Of a DNA stretch of 64,000 nt, positions 12,995 to 22,588 are shown one piece after another (within the stretch, counting starts at the first letter, position 1; each line of letters starts with the position of its first letter). The translations under genes were made by a program, and so were the position numbers. The notes under the pieces are model-generated. The model ran no database searches. It was not told the origin of the DNA and saw only the letters and a list, made by a program, of their open reading frames with translations. Source of the stretch: Acorus gramineus (lineage: Eukaryota > Streptophyta > Magnoliopsida > Acorales > Acoraceae); assembly GCA_030737835.1 (NCBI GenBank), contig CM060857.1:5024746-5088745 (forward strand). The letters run 5' to 3'.

Positions 12995-13030
12995 ATCTTG
13001 ACGGACGGTCGCGCGACGACCCGATTACCG
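12995..13030 (+). other. Conserved 36-nt mini-exon candidate in the LTR
   Basis: The block starts after cttgcag and ends before gtgagtggga. It begins atcttgacggac and has the core gcgcgacgacccg. Equivalents of exactly 36 nt are at 1088-1123(-), 3470-3505(+), 5258-5293(-), 10795-10830(-), 20361-20396(+), 28696-28731(-), 38324-38359(-) and 57689-57724(+, family D). Eight of the nine keep both splice dinucleotides; only 5258-5293 has lost its donor. The length is a multiple of three. Its use as an exon is an inference. Confidence 0.5.
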
Positions 13031-13055
13031 GTGAGTGGGACAATCCAACCCAGTT

Positions 13056-13094
13056 GGGAGGCGCTATATGCACTTGGGCGTATACCGTCCTCCC
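13056..13094 (+). promoter_or_regulatory. Conserved 39-nt RNA hairpin candidate in the LTR
   Basis: An outer stem gggagg/cctccc encloses an inner stem tatatgc/gcgtata. Copies of the same length are at 1024-1062, 3531-3569, 10731-10769, 20422-20460, 28637-28675 and 38259-38297. In the inner stem the third pair is T-A in A, T-G in C and C-G in the 38-kb solo LTR, a compensatory path. The 3531, 10731 and 28637 copies use a shifted inner stem (atgcacg/cgtgcat). Family D has gatgcgc/gcgcatc at 57757-57792. Function is unknown; it sits about 25 nt after the putative splice donor. Confidence 0.5.
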
Positions 13095-13777
13095 CTGGGG
13101 CACCATAGATTAATATTAACCTGTTTAATATGTAATCCATGCAAGCATGATTGATATGTAGTATGCATGCTACCCTAGACTGAGTATGTTAGGGACTTGC
13201 ACCCTTAGGTTGTGTAAGAGCCATGCATCTTGTCACCTTGTTATCATGCTAGGAAAGCCTCGGCCTTTGTATGCTCCTATTAGTTTAATTTGTTAAATTA
13301 AATGCAACTTGTAATGTTATTGCATGCCTTAGGGAATATTAAGGGGCCTTGCGAGGTCAACATTGAGACCCGGGCTAGGGTGCTCCGTGTTCCTTGTTTG
13401 GTTGTCGGGATGTCCTATATCGGGACCTCATGGTGCCCTCCCAAGGTTTCTTTTCCCGTCTATATTAATGCATGTTCCCCGCATCTTGGTTATGCGCCCT
13501 GGAGGAATTCTGATGAATTCAAGACACTAGAGTTGTAGAGATGTGTTGTCAGCAGATCCGAGTGGATCATATGCGTGTAGGTAGGCTGTTTCTCTTCCCT
13601 TCGTTGGATCCGTGTAGGGACTCCTCAGCGTTAGACAGGCTATCCTGACAGAGGGCTCCCATCAGTAGGCACCTCCTGATCTTGGACTCGGACTGTGCTG
13701 AATGTGGGAGTAGACCAGGCAAGCTACGGTGTGGAGGAGAGGCTATCGGTGGACCAAGGGTGATTAACAGCCTAGTC

Positions 13778-13958
13778 AGTCCCAATATCCTATGTCACCC
13801 ATTGAGGGGTGAGGGTGAGGGTGTATGGATGTGTATGGATGATTATCAGTCCCAATATCCTATGTCACCCATTGAGGGGTGAGGGTGAGGGTGTATGGAT
13901 GTTTATCAGGCTATTAAGTCCCAATATCCTATGTCACCTATTGAGGGGTGAGGGTGTG
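13778..13958 (+). repeat. About 70-bp tandem repeats with G-rich core in the A 5' LTR
   Basis: Three units start at 13778, 13848 and 13917, each with agtcccaatatcctatgtca followed by gaggggtgagggtgagggtg. The 3' LTR also has three (about 21145-21345) but with different internal ggatgtgtat counts. Related units open the window (1-210) and recur at about 37420-37560. Confidence 0.9.
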
Positions 13959-14515
13959 GTGGTTCGGCGATGTACGAACTACTGGATTTATGTTGTTATG
14001 CCACTTTGAGGCTAGTTGTTGATTATATGTGGTTAATATAAACTGTGATGCATGGGTTGTGCTGTTCACTGAGCGTGTGGCTCACCCCTCGCATAATATT
14101 TTTCCAGTGATTACTGAGGAGGACTTGAAGGAGGAGCTCCCTGAGCGACTGCACCAGTAGCGGAGTAGCGCTACGTCCCGCGAGTTTCTGAGGCCATCAG
14201 CATCCTTCCTTGTTATTGTATGTATATATTTCTGTGCTTGGGCACCCAGTTTGGATTATATTTGGATGTATGTGTGTATATTGGCTCTCACAGGACATTT
14301 GATTTGTATCGAGTCTGTAGTATGTTTTTGGATTACAGACTCAGTCTTTTAGCTTCCGCTATCTGTGTATATATTATGTCAGCCTTGCTTTCATCTGTGT
14401 TGTTGTCATTTTAGTTGTTGTTTAGAGTGATTTATTGATTCCCTGTTTAGACTGCTGATATCTTGTATACACTTGCCGCGACCCGGGGACGGCCGCCCTG
14501 GGGCGTGACAAAAGT

Positions 14516-14527
14516 TGGTATCAGAGC
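14516..14527 (+). other. Primer-binding site of A (initiator Met tRNA)
   Basis: tggtatcagagc lies 5 nt after the 5' LTR end and matches the complement of the 3' end of plant initiator methionyl-tRNA, the usual primer of chromoviruses. Confidence 0.93.
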
Positions 14528-14630
14528 CTGGTCCTGTCAGAGCCAATTGTCTTCTTTTTCGTAGAGATGAGTCCTAGGATTTCTATATGAGTATTCTGAT
14601 CCTAGTGTCTGGTTTTCTTAGGTTGCTGAT

Positions 14631-15805
14631 ATGCCTCCTCGTGGAGGACGGCGCGGACGAGGTCCCTCTCGACCTTTGGAGGTTTCCAGACCTGCCAGAG
14701 GCGAGGATGCTATTGGAGAGTCCTCAGCCGTGAGGCCAGGATCGGCAGAGGAGCCTCCTGCCTGGGAGCGCGCGTTTGCGCGGTTAGCAGATTTGGTGGA
14801 GACGCAGACCAGGGCATTGGAGGCCCAGACGAGGGTGTTGGCAGAGCAGGCACGGGATATTCAGGAGCTGCGGGCGGCCCGCGAGGCAGTTCCGCAGGTT
14901 CCTCTGGTGGCAGATCCACCTGTGGTACCCGATGTACCCCCAGTCCCGTGGTGGTCCTAGCGGTCAGAGTTCAGGATCCCCAGGAGAGGGAGGTGGGGCT
15001 AGAGGCTGCAGCGCGAGTGCAGCAGAGTGGCCTCGCAGCCTTTCTGAAGCTCCACCCTCCCGAGTTCCACGGTCAGACGGCGGATCCCCTTGCCCCAGAG
15101 CGATGGTTGATGGAGGTGGATGCGATCTTCTCGACCATGCTTTGCACCGACCGCCAGCGAGTCTCCCTGGCCACTTTTATGCTGAAGGGTAGCGCCGCCG
15201 ACTGGTGGGCTACTAGATCAGTGGACATCCCGGAGGGAGTGGAGCAGCTGTTATGGGCGGGGTTCCGGAGGTATTTCTTGGAGGAGTACTTCCCGTTCTC
15301 GACGCGACAGATCGTGATGCGGGAGTTTGAGCAGCTGACGCAGGGCTCTATGTCCGTCGCTGACTACTCCACGCGCTTCACGAGGCTATCCAGATTTGCT
15401 CCAGCCTTGGTGATGGACGAGGAGACGAGGTGCCGTCGATTCGAGCTTGGCCTCAGCAGCGCCATTCGGGTGCATGTTACCTCCCAGGCATTCACGAGGT
15501 ACTCCGACTTGGTGTCTCGAGCGAAGACAGTCGAGCGAGACCTCGGGATCCTCGTGACGGTTCCGACCCCTTCGGCAGATCAGAGGCCACCCAGGAGCCA
15601 GGACCAGGGACAGCGCAGGAAGAAGAGGGCCCGCTTCGATCGGTCAGCGGCTGCCCCTCCTCCAGCAGATGTGGTGCCAGCGCGAGGTCCAGCACCCATC
15701 GCAGCAGTGCCGGTCCAGGCGAGGCGACCAGAGTTGCGGCGCTGTTATCACTGTCAGCGCATCGGGCATATCTTGTATAATTGCCCTGATGCTGGCCGAC
15801 CCTGA
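14631..15805 (+). pseudogene. gag: gag of element A, frameshifted, ends in a premature TGA
   Basis: It encodes the capsid/nucleocapsid precursor that packages element RNA. It starts at the ATG of MPPRGGRRGRG, with a charged coiled-coil-like stretch (LVETQTRALEAQTRVLAEQ, residues 51-69). The capsid core runs from FLKLHPPEFHGQTADPLAPE through WLMEVDAIF, DWWATRSVD and SVADYSTRFTRL. A CCHC knuckle CYHCQRIGHILYNC is at 15743-15784. One base is missing near 14950 relative to B (a run of C), so the first 109 residues are out of frame with the rest. A TGA at 15803-15805 (CGN in B) cuts the link to the protease. Downstream the reading continues into a Gln-rich linker. Confidence 0.93.
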
Positions 15806-16568
15806 GTGATGCCTCCGCAGCAGCAGCAGTTGCAGCAGCAGCCGTTTCAGCAGCCATTCCAGCAGCAGCGCCAGCAGCAGCAGCAGCCTCAGCGTCAGCA
15901 GCAGCCACGGGGTGGCCATGTTGACCAGAGGAGGCAGCCAGCGCAGCCGGCGAGGCGTGCCCCTGCTCCTCAGCCGCAGTTCGTGCAGGGCCGAGTGGCA
16001 GCGCTTTCGGCAGAGGAGGCTCAGGCATCAGGCAGCGTGGTTAGAGGTATTGTTCAGATCTCCCAGCTCCCTGCATATGTGTTGTTTGATTCCGGAGCCA
16101 CACACTCGTTCGTGTCTCCCGCTTTTGCGAGACGGACGGGCGTGGCGTCCGCTCCTTTAGATGCTATCTTGGAGATATCATTGCCCGTGGGAGACCGTAT
16201 TCTCCTCAGTTCAGTGTACCGAGGGTGTACGGTAGAGGTTGCGGAGCATGAGTTTCCAGTGGAGTTGGTGGAGCTCGCGATGACGGACTTTGATGCCATC
16301 CTGGGAATGGATTGGCTTGCAGCTAGTCATGCCAGCATCGACTGTTTTGCCAAGTCGGTGTCTTTCCACCTTCCGGGTCGGAGGTCCTTCCAGTTCGTGG
16401 GCGATCGTGACGTAGCCCCTTTGGGGTTCGTGTCGTCCATGCAGGCGTGGAGACTCCTTCAGGGAGGATGCGAGGGCTTTCTAGCGTACATTGCTCAGGA
16501 GGATGCACCGCTGCAGGCAGATATCAGTCAGACTCCGGTCGTGGCAGAGTATCCCGAGGTTTTCCCGA
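15806..16568 (+). pseudogene. Aspartic protease region of element A
   Basis: The polyprotein continues with a Gln-rich linker (15815-15910), then a retropepsin-like domain. The active-site motif is VLFDSGATHSFVS (Asp codon at 16088), followed by ILGMDWL (about 16300-16320). The enzyme would mature the polyprotein. One T is missing in a T run near 16568 (ttttcccgatg; B has five T), so the frame shifts before the reverse transcriptase. The protease itself appears intact. Confidence 0.9.
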
Positions 16569-18130
16569 TGATCTTCTGGGATTACCGCCGGATCGCGCGA
16601 TCGAGTTTGAGATCAATCTGGTTCCGGGGACCGAGCCAGTTTCGAGGGCTCCGTACCGGATGGCCCCTGCAGAGCTGAGGGTGCTCAAGGAGCAGTTGGA
16701 GGAGTTGCTGGAGAAGGGCTTCGCACGTCCGAGTGTTTCTCCGTGGGGAGCCCCTGTCCTGTTTGTCCGGAAGAAGGACGGTTCGCTGCGGCTGTGTATT
16801 GATTACAGGCAGCTGAATAAACGGACAGTGAAGAACAAGTACCCGTTGCCGCGGATCGACGATCTGTTTGACCAGCTCCAGGGAGCGCGTGTCTTTTCCA
16901 AGATCGATCTCCGCTCGGGGTACTACCAGCTGAAGATCCGGGAGTCAGACATTCCGAAGACGGCCTTTCGCACCCGGTATGGGCACTACGAGTTCAGAGT
17001 ACTGCCATTCGGGTTGACGAATGCGCTGGCGGCCTTCATGGATCTGATGAACCGGGTGTTTCGGCCCTTCCTCGACTCCTTTGTGGTAGTATTCATCGAT
17101 GACATATTGGTGTACTCGAGGAGTCTTGAGGAGCACGCTCACCATCTTCGCACTGTCTTGGAGACTTTGGCCAGACATCAGTTGTTCGCCAAGTTCAGCA
17201 AGTGCGAGTTCTGGTTGGAGCGTATGGCCTTTCTGGGCCATGTGATTTCCGGTGAGGGCATAGCTGTGGACCCGGAGAAGACGCTCGCCGTGTCGAATTG
17301 GCGTCGACCGTCGAACCCCACAGAGATTCGGAGCTTCTTGGGCTTGGCGGGTTATTACAGGAGGTTTGTCGAGGGTTTCTCGAAGATAGCCGTTCCTCTT
17401 ACCCGCCTCACTCGGAAGGATGTTCGGTTCAAGTGGTCCCCTGCTTGCGAGGAGAGCTTCCAGGAGCTGAAGCGAAGGCTCACCTCAGCGCCAGTTCTTA
17501 CCCTTCCATCTGGGAGTGGTGGGTTCACAGTTTACACAGATGCATCGCAGTTGGGTGTGGGTTGCGTCCTGATGCAGCACGGTAAGGTTGTGGCTTACGC
17601 GTCTCGTCAGTTGAAGCCCCATGAGCAGAATTACCCCACCCACGACCTGGAGTTGGCAGCGATCATCTTTGCGCTGAAGATGTGGAGGCATTACCTCTAT
17701 GGAGAGGAGTTCGAGCTCTTTACTGATCATAAGAGCTTGACATATCTGCAGTCCCAGCCGGAGCTCAACATGCGTCAGAGACGTTGGGTCGAGTTCCTGA
17801 CGGACTACGATTGTGACATCGCTTACCATCCGGGTAAGGCGAATGTCGTGGCAGATGCGCTCAGTAGGCAGCCCTTGGGCATGGCCGCCCATATGGCTGT
17901 CCGTCGTTGGAGGCTTCTGGAGGAGGCCGCTTGCTGGATCAGTGTTCGAGAGACTCCTGCGGGTGGCTTTTTGGCCAGGCTAGTGGTGCAGCCAGTCCTT
18001 CTCGACGAGATCCGCACGGCTCAGGCTCAGGATCCGCATTTTATAGTCCTCTCTGAAGGCGTCGCCCGGGGCGAGCGTCAGGACTACCAGATTCGCGCGG
18101 ACGGGATCCTGCGATTCAGAGGCCGAGTGT
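16569..18130 (+). pseudogene. Reverse transcriptase and RNase H of element A
   Basis: It copies element RNA into DNA and removes the RNA strand. The RT domain runs from [19 protein letters not shown] (about 16660) through [20 protein letters not shown] and [15 protein letters not shown] to the catalytic [12 protein letters not shown] (from about 17083). [12 protein letters not shown] has Leu where B and most relatives have Pro. RNase H follows: [15 protein letters not shown] (about 17530), [30 protein letters not shown] (about 17720) and DALSRQ (about 17855). This long open stretch ends by a 1-bp deletion near 18130 (cgagtgtattcc versus cgagtatgcattctt in B), which throws the integrase out of frame. 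Confidence 0.93.
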
Positions 18131-19426
18131 ATTCCCGACGACGCAGAGCTGAAGCGGAAGATTCTGGACGAGGCCCATCGTTCGAGGTACACAGTGCATC
18201 CTGGTGGCACGAAGATGTACAGGGGCCTTCGTCGCGGCTACTGGTGGCGCGGGATGAAGACGGATATTGCCCGTTTCGTTGCCCGATGCCTAGTATGCCA
18301 GCAGGTGAAGTCGGAGCATCAGCGCCCTGCGGGGAAGCTGCAGTCCATTGAGATCCCTCAGTGGAAGTGGGAGCAGATCACCATGGACTTCGTCTCGGGT
18401 TTGCCGAGGTCACGTTCGGGTCGCGATGCCATCTGGGTGATCGTCGACCGGCTGACGAAGTCTGCTCATTTCCTCCCCATCCGACTCACCGATTCTCTGG
18501 ACACCCTGGCGCAGTTATTTGTCTCCGAGATTGTCCGTCTCCATGGCACTCCAGTCAGCATCATTTCCGATCGAGACGCGCGTTTTACTTCGAGGTTCTG
18601 GCGTAGCCTCCAGCACGCCCTTGGTACGAACCTCCATTTCAGTACAGCGTTTCATCCGCAGACGGACGGCCAGTCGGAGAGGACGATCCAGACTCTTGAG
18701 GATATGCTGCGGGCCTGTGTTCTCGATTTTGGGGGCAGTTGGGAGAGGCACCTTCCGTTGGTGGAGTTTGCCTACAACAACAGCTACCACTCGAGCATCC
18801 GGATGGCTCCTTACGAGGCACTCTATGGCCGCAGCTGCAGGTCCCCCCTGTGTTGGGACGAGGTCGGAGAGCGCCAGTTGGAGGGACCAGAGATTGTTCA
18901 CCAGACCTCAGAGATGGTGAAGACGATTCGCGAGCGTATCCGAGTCGCTCAGAGTCGTCAGAAGTGCTACGCCGACCGCCGTCGCCGTGAGCTCACCTTC
19001 GAGGTTGGTGACCATGTCTTCTTGAAGGTGTCCCCGATGAAGGGCATCTTCCGTTTCGGTGTGCGGGGCAAGCTGAGTCCGCGTTTCATTGGGCCGTTCC
19101 TCATCCTCGAGCGAGTTGGAGAGGTGGCCTATCGCATAGCTCTGCCCCCACAGTTGGCTCAGGCTCATGACGTCTTCCATGTCTCGCAGCTGAGGCGATA
19201 TGTCCACGATCCTGCTCACGTCATCCCGTTCGAGCCGCTCGTCTTCGAGCCGGACTTGTCTTTCGTTGAGCAGCCGATTGAGATCCTGGACCGCCGCGAG
19301 AAGAGGCTCCGCACCAAGACCGTCCAGCTGGTCAAGGTGCGATGGCAGCACCGTTCCGGTGCCGAGGCCACTTGGGAGCTCGAGGACGCCATGCGTGACG
19401 CGTATCCGCATCTTTTCCCTTCTTAG
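18131..19426 (+). pseudogene. Integrase and chromodomain-like tail of element A
   Basis: The reading frame is open from 18194, but its natural start is lost upstream by the frameshift near 18130. The zinc-binding part shows [17 protein letters not shown] and CLVCQQVK. The catalytic core has MDFVSGLP (first Asp, about 18383), ISDRDARF (second Asp, about 18570) and TDGQSERTIQTLEDMLR (Glu, about 18675). GPFLILERVGEVAYRIALP is the GPY/F-type region. The C-terminus (EILDRREKRLRTKTVQLVKV, about 19285, then EATWELEDAM...YPHLF) resembles the diverged chromodomain of Tekay/Del chromoviruses, thought to steer integration to heterochromatin. The stop is at 19424-19426. Confidence 0.93.
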
Positions 19427-19460
19427 ATGTTCTTGTATTTATTTTGAGGACAAAATTTCC

Positions 19461-19474
19461 TAAGGGGGGGAGAA
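19461..19474 (+). other. Polypurine tract of A
   Basis: taaggggggg followed by agaa lies immediately before the 3' LTR. It is the expected plus-strand primer, preceded by the usual aggacaaaatttcc motif. Confidence 0.9.
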
Positions 19475-21901
19475 TGTTATATATGTGTCACTTTTTAGCC
19501 TTCTGGTAACCATTGGAGCATTCTGGCAGTTTTTGAGTTTTTTCGTTTTTCGATCGGAACCGCTAAAATTTTGGACTGTTAGCTATCGTCCTGAGCTAGA
19601 GGACTCCGATTGAAAATCTAACTGCATATTATGTGTCCTGGTGCCATTCTAAGCCACTCACGAAAATTTCATCGAATTCCGGTACGTTTCAGAATTTCAC
19701 AGTTCCGGGTTTTGACCGAGCGAGAAGTCATTGGGAGAGTTGACTCGGTCAAAGTGGGCCCATGACTTGGTCAACCCTTTTTGTTTTTTTGTGTGGTTGG
19801 GTTGACCCAAGTCAAATCCCACTTAAAACCTCTCTTAGCCCTAATTAAGCTTGGTTAACCCTAATCTAAGTGAGGATTATTTAAGTGAGAGCTAAAAAGT
19901 CTTCCCCCACTATTCATCTTCTTCCCCAACTCATTTTCTCTCTCCCCCTCTCTCTTTTTCTTGGATTTGAGCCACCTAGAGTGCTTGAAGCTTAAAACTC
20001 AAAACATAGAAAGGTTAGATTCAGTGCCGGTCGAGTGGGTGATGCGCGTGGTGGTGCGCGCGGGGCGTGCGGTGTGCGCGCGGGCTGCTGCACTGGGGCG
20101 CAGCGAGCGCGCGGTGCACCCGGGGAGCTCGGCTGCGGGCAGGGGCTCGGCAGGGCGCCTGGGTGCGCGGGCTGGGGCGCGGCGGTGAATCCGGGGGCGG
20201 GTGGCCGTGTGGGTGGTTGCCGGGGGTGCGGGAGTGAGTCAGGGTGCTCGGGCTAGCGTGCGTACGGGCCGTATGTACGTTTGCCCGAGTGTTGGGTATT
20301 TTTAGTGTATTTTGATGTATTTGTGGATTTTACTCACCAAGTTGATACCCTGTCTTGCAGATCTTGACGGACGGTCGCGCGACGACCCGATTACCGGTGA
20401 GTGGGACAATCCAACCCAGTTGGGAGGCGCTATATGCACTTGGGCGTATACCGTCCTCCCCTGGGGCACCATAGATTAATATTAACCTGTTTAATATGTA
20501 ATCCATGCAAGCATGATTGATATGTGGTATGCATGCTACCCTAGACTGAGTATGTTAGGGACTTGCACCCTTAGGTTGTGTAAGAGCCATGCATCTTGTC
20601 ACCTTGTTATCATGCTAGGAAAGCCTCGGCCTTTGTATGCGTCCTATTAGTTTAATTTGTTAAATTAAATGCAACTTGTAATGTTATTGCATGCCTTAGG
20701 GAATATTAAGGGGCCTTGCGAGGTCAACATTGAGACCCGGCTAGGGTGCTCCGTGTTTCTTGTTTGGTTGTCGGGATCTCCTATATCGGGACCTCATGGT
20801 GCCCTCCCAAGGTTTCTTTTCCCGTCTATATTAATGCATGTTCCCCGCATCTTGGTTATGCGCCCTGGAGGAATTCTGATGAATTCAAGACACTAGAGTT
20901 GTAGAGATGTGTTGTCAGCGGATCCGAGTGGATCATATGCATGTGGGTAGGCTGTTTCTCTTCCCTTCGTTGGATCCGTGTAGGGACTCCTCAGCGTTAG
21001 ACAGGCTATCCTGACAGAGGGCTCCCATCAGTAGGCACCTCCTGATCTTGGACTCGGACTGTGCTGAATGTGGGAGTAGACCAGGCAAGCTACGGTGTGG
21101 AGGAGAGGCTATCGGTGGACCAAGGGTGATTAACAGCCTAGTCAGTCCCAATATCCTGTCACCTATTGAGGGGTGAGGGTGAGGGTGTATGGATGTGTAT
21201 GGATGTGTATGGATGATTATCAGTCCCAATATCCTATGTCACCTATTGAGGGGTGAGGGTGAGGGTGTATGGATGTGTATGGATGTTTATCAGGCTATTA
21301 AGTCCCAATATCCTATGTCACCTATTGAGGGGTGAGGGTGAGGGTGTGGTGGTTCGGCGATGTACGAACTACTGGATTTATGTTGTATGCCACTTTGAGG
21401 CTAGTTGCTGATTATTTGTGGTTAATATAAACTGTGATGCATGGGTTGTGCTGTTCACTGAGCGTGTGGCTCACCCCTCGCATAATATTTTTCCAGTGAT
21501 TACTGAGGAGGACTTGAAGGAGGAGCTCCCTGAGCGACTGCACCAGTAGCGGAGTAGCGCTACATCCCGCGAGTTTCTGAGGCCATCAGCATCCTTCCTT
21601 GTTATTGTATGTATATATTTCTGTGCTTGGGCACCCAGTTTGGATTATATTTGGATGTATGTGTGTATATTGGCTCTCACAGGACATATGATTATGTATC
21701 GAGTCTGTAGTATGTTTTTGGATTACAGATTCAGTCTTTTTAGCTTCCGCTATCTGTGTATATATTATGTCAGCCTTGCTTTCATCTGTGTTGTTGTCAT
21801 TTTAGTTGTTGTTTAGAGTGATTTATTGATTCCCTGTTTAGACTGCTGATATCTTGTATACACTTGCCGCGACCCGGGGACGGCCGCCCTGGGGCGTGAC
21901 A
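19475..21901 (+). mobile_element. 3' LTR of A (2427 bp, internally deleted)
   Basis: It starts tgttatatatgtgtcac and ends ggggcgtgaca. It is close to the 5' LTR except for a deletion at about 20020 (gttagattcag joined to tgccggtcgagtggg), which removes the equivalent of 12010-12620, including putative exon 2, and a smaller loss at about 19700. The 36-nt block (20361-20396) and hairpin (20422-20460) remain. Confidence 0.93.
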
Positions 21902-21906
21902 AAAAT

Positions 21907-22540
21907 GGCTGAAAACAGAGGTGGGGGAAAGCCATGAGAGGGAGGTAGAGAAAGGGGAAATCAAAACAAAAACCATACAAGGGTAGATCACACCCTTACC
22001 TTCCTTTTTCCCTTCTAGGGTTTTCTTCTTCTTCTTCTTCTACAACCTCTAATGGCCAAAAGAAAGAAGAGGGAGTGATGGATTTGTGTGAGAGAGAGAG
22101 AGAGATGGGGAAGAAAAGTGGACGCCCAACACTAGTGACACACACACACACTCACACACTTGGAACAATAGGGTTTGGTGGGGATTGACTTGAGTCAACC
22201 CAACCACACAAAAAAACAAAAGGATTTGACCAAGTCAATGGTCAAATTTGACTTGGTCCAAGTCTCCCATTTGACATTCCAACTCGGTCAAAACCCGGAT
22301 ACGATTCGGAACTGCCAAATTCTAAAACGTTACCGGAATTCGATGAAACTTTCGTGAGTGGTTTGAAATGGCACCAGGACACATAATGTGCAGTTAGATT
22401 TTCAATCGAAGTTCTCGAGCTCATGCAGATAGCTAAAAGTCTAAAATTTTAGCGGTTCCGATCGAAAAAAGAAAAAGTTGAAAAACTGCCAGAAATGTTC
22501 CAAAGGTGACCAGAAGGCTAAAAGTGACACATATATAACA
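21907..22540 (-). mobile_element. 3' LTR of B, second part (after the A insertion)
   Basis: It resumes with ggctgaaaacagaggtgggg, exactly as in the intact LTR at 29368, and ends gtgacacatatataaca at 22540. It includes (AG)n at about 22089 and (CA)n at about 22139. Confidence 0.92.
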
Positions 22541-22556
22541 TTCTTCCCCCCTTAGG
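22541..22556 (-). other. Polypurine tract of B
   Basis: The complement reads taaggggggaagaa directly before the 3' LTR, the same arrangement as in element A. Confidence 0.88.
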
Positions 22557-22588
22557 AAATTTTGTCCACAAAATAAATACAAAAACAT

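Larger units (their letters stand above)
11448..14510 (+). mobile_element. 5' LTR of A (3063 bp)
   Basis: It begins tgttatatatgtgtcat and ends cggccgccctggggcgtgaca. In order it shows a TATA-like tatttaaag (about 11865), splice-donor-like aaag|gttag (12002), an exon-like block 12097-12200 (tttcag| ... |gtaagg), a GC-rich CpG-dense tract (12260-12860), the 36-nt block, the 39-nt hairpin, three about 70-bp repeats (13778-13958) and the TGAGC/GCTCA hairpin before tttttccag (14069-14106). It is 636 bp longer than the 3' LTR because that copy has lost 12010-12620. Confidence 0.93.
11443..21906 (+). mobile_element. Full-length chromovirus 'A' nested in the B LTR
   Basis: The element spans 11448-21901 with TG...CA ends and a perfect AAAAT duplication (11443-11447 and 21902-21906). 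It has a 5' LTR (11448-14510), primer site, broken gag-pol, polypurine tract and 3' LTR (19475-21901). The uninterrupted target (ctcaaggcctaaaatggctg) is present in the other LTR of B at about 29354-29373, which proves the insertion order: B first, A later. It is the same family as B, judging by high protein identity throughout. Confidence 0.96.

Noticed and set aside
13778..13958. CRISPR-like regularly spaced repeats
   Set aside because: Units are contiguous tandem repeats in a plant LTR, with no unique spacers and no associated genes.
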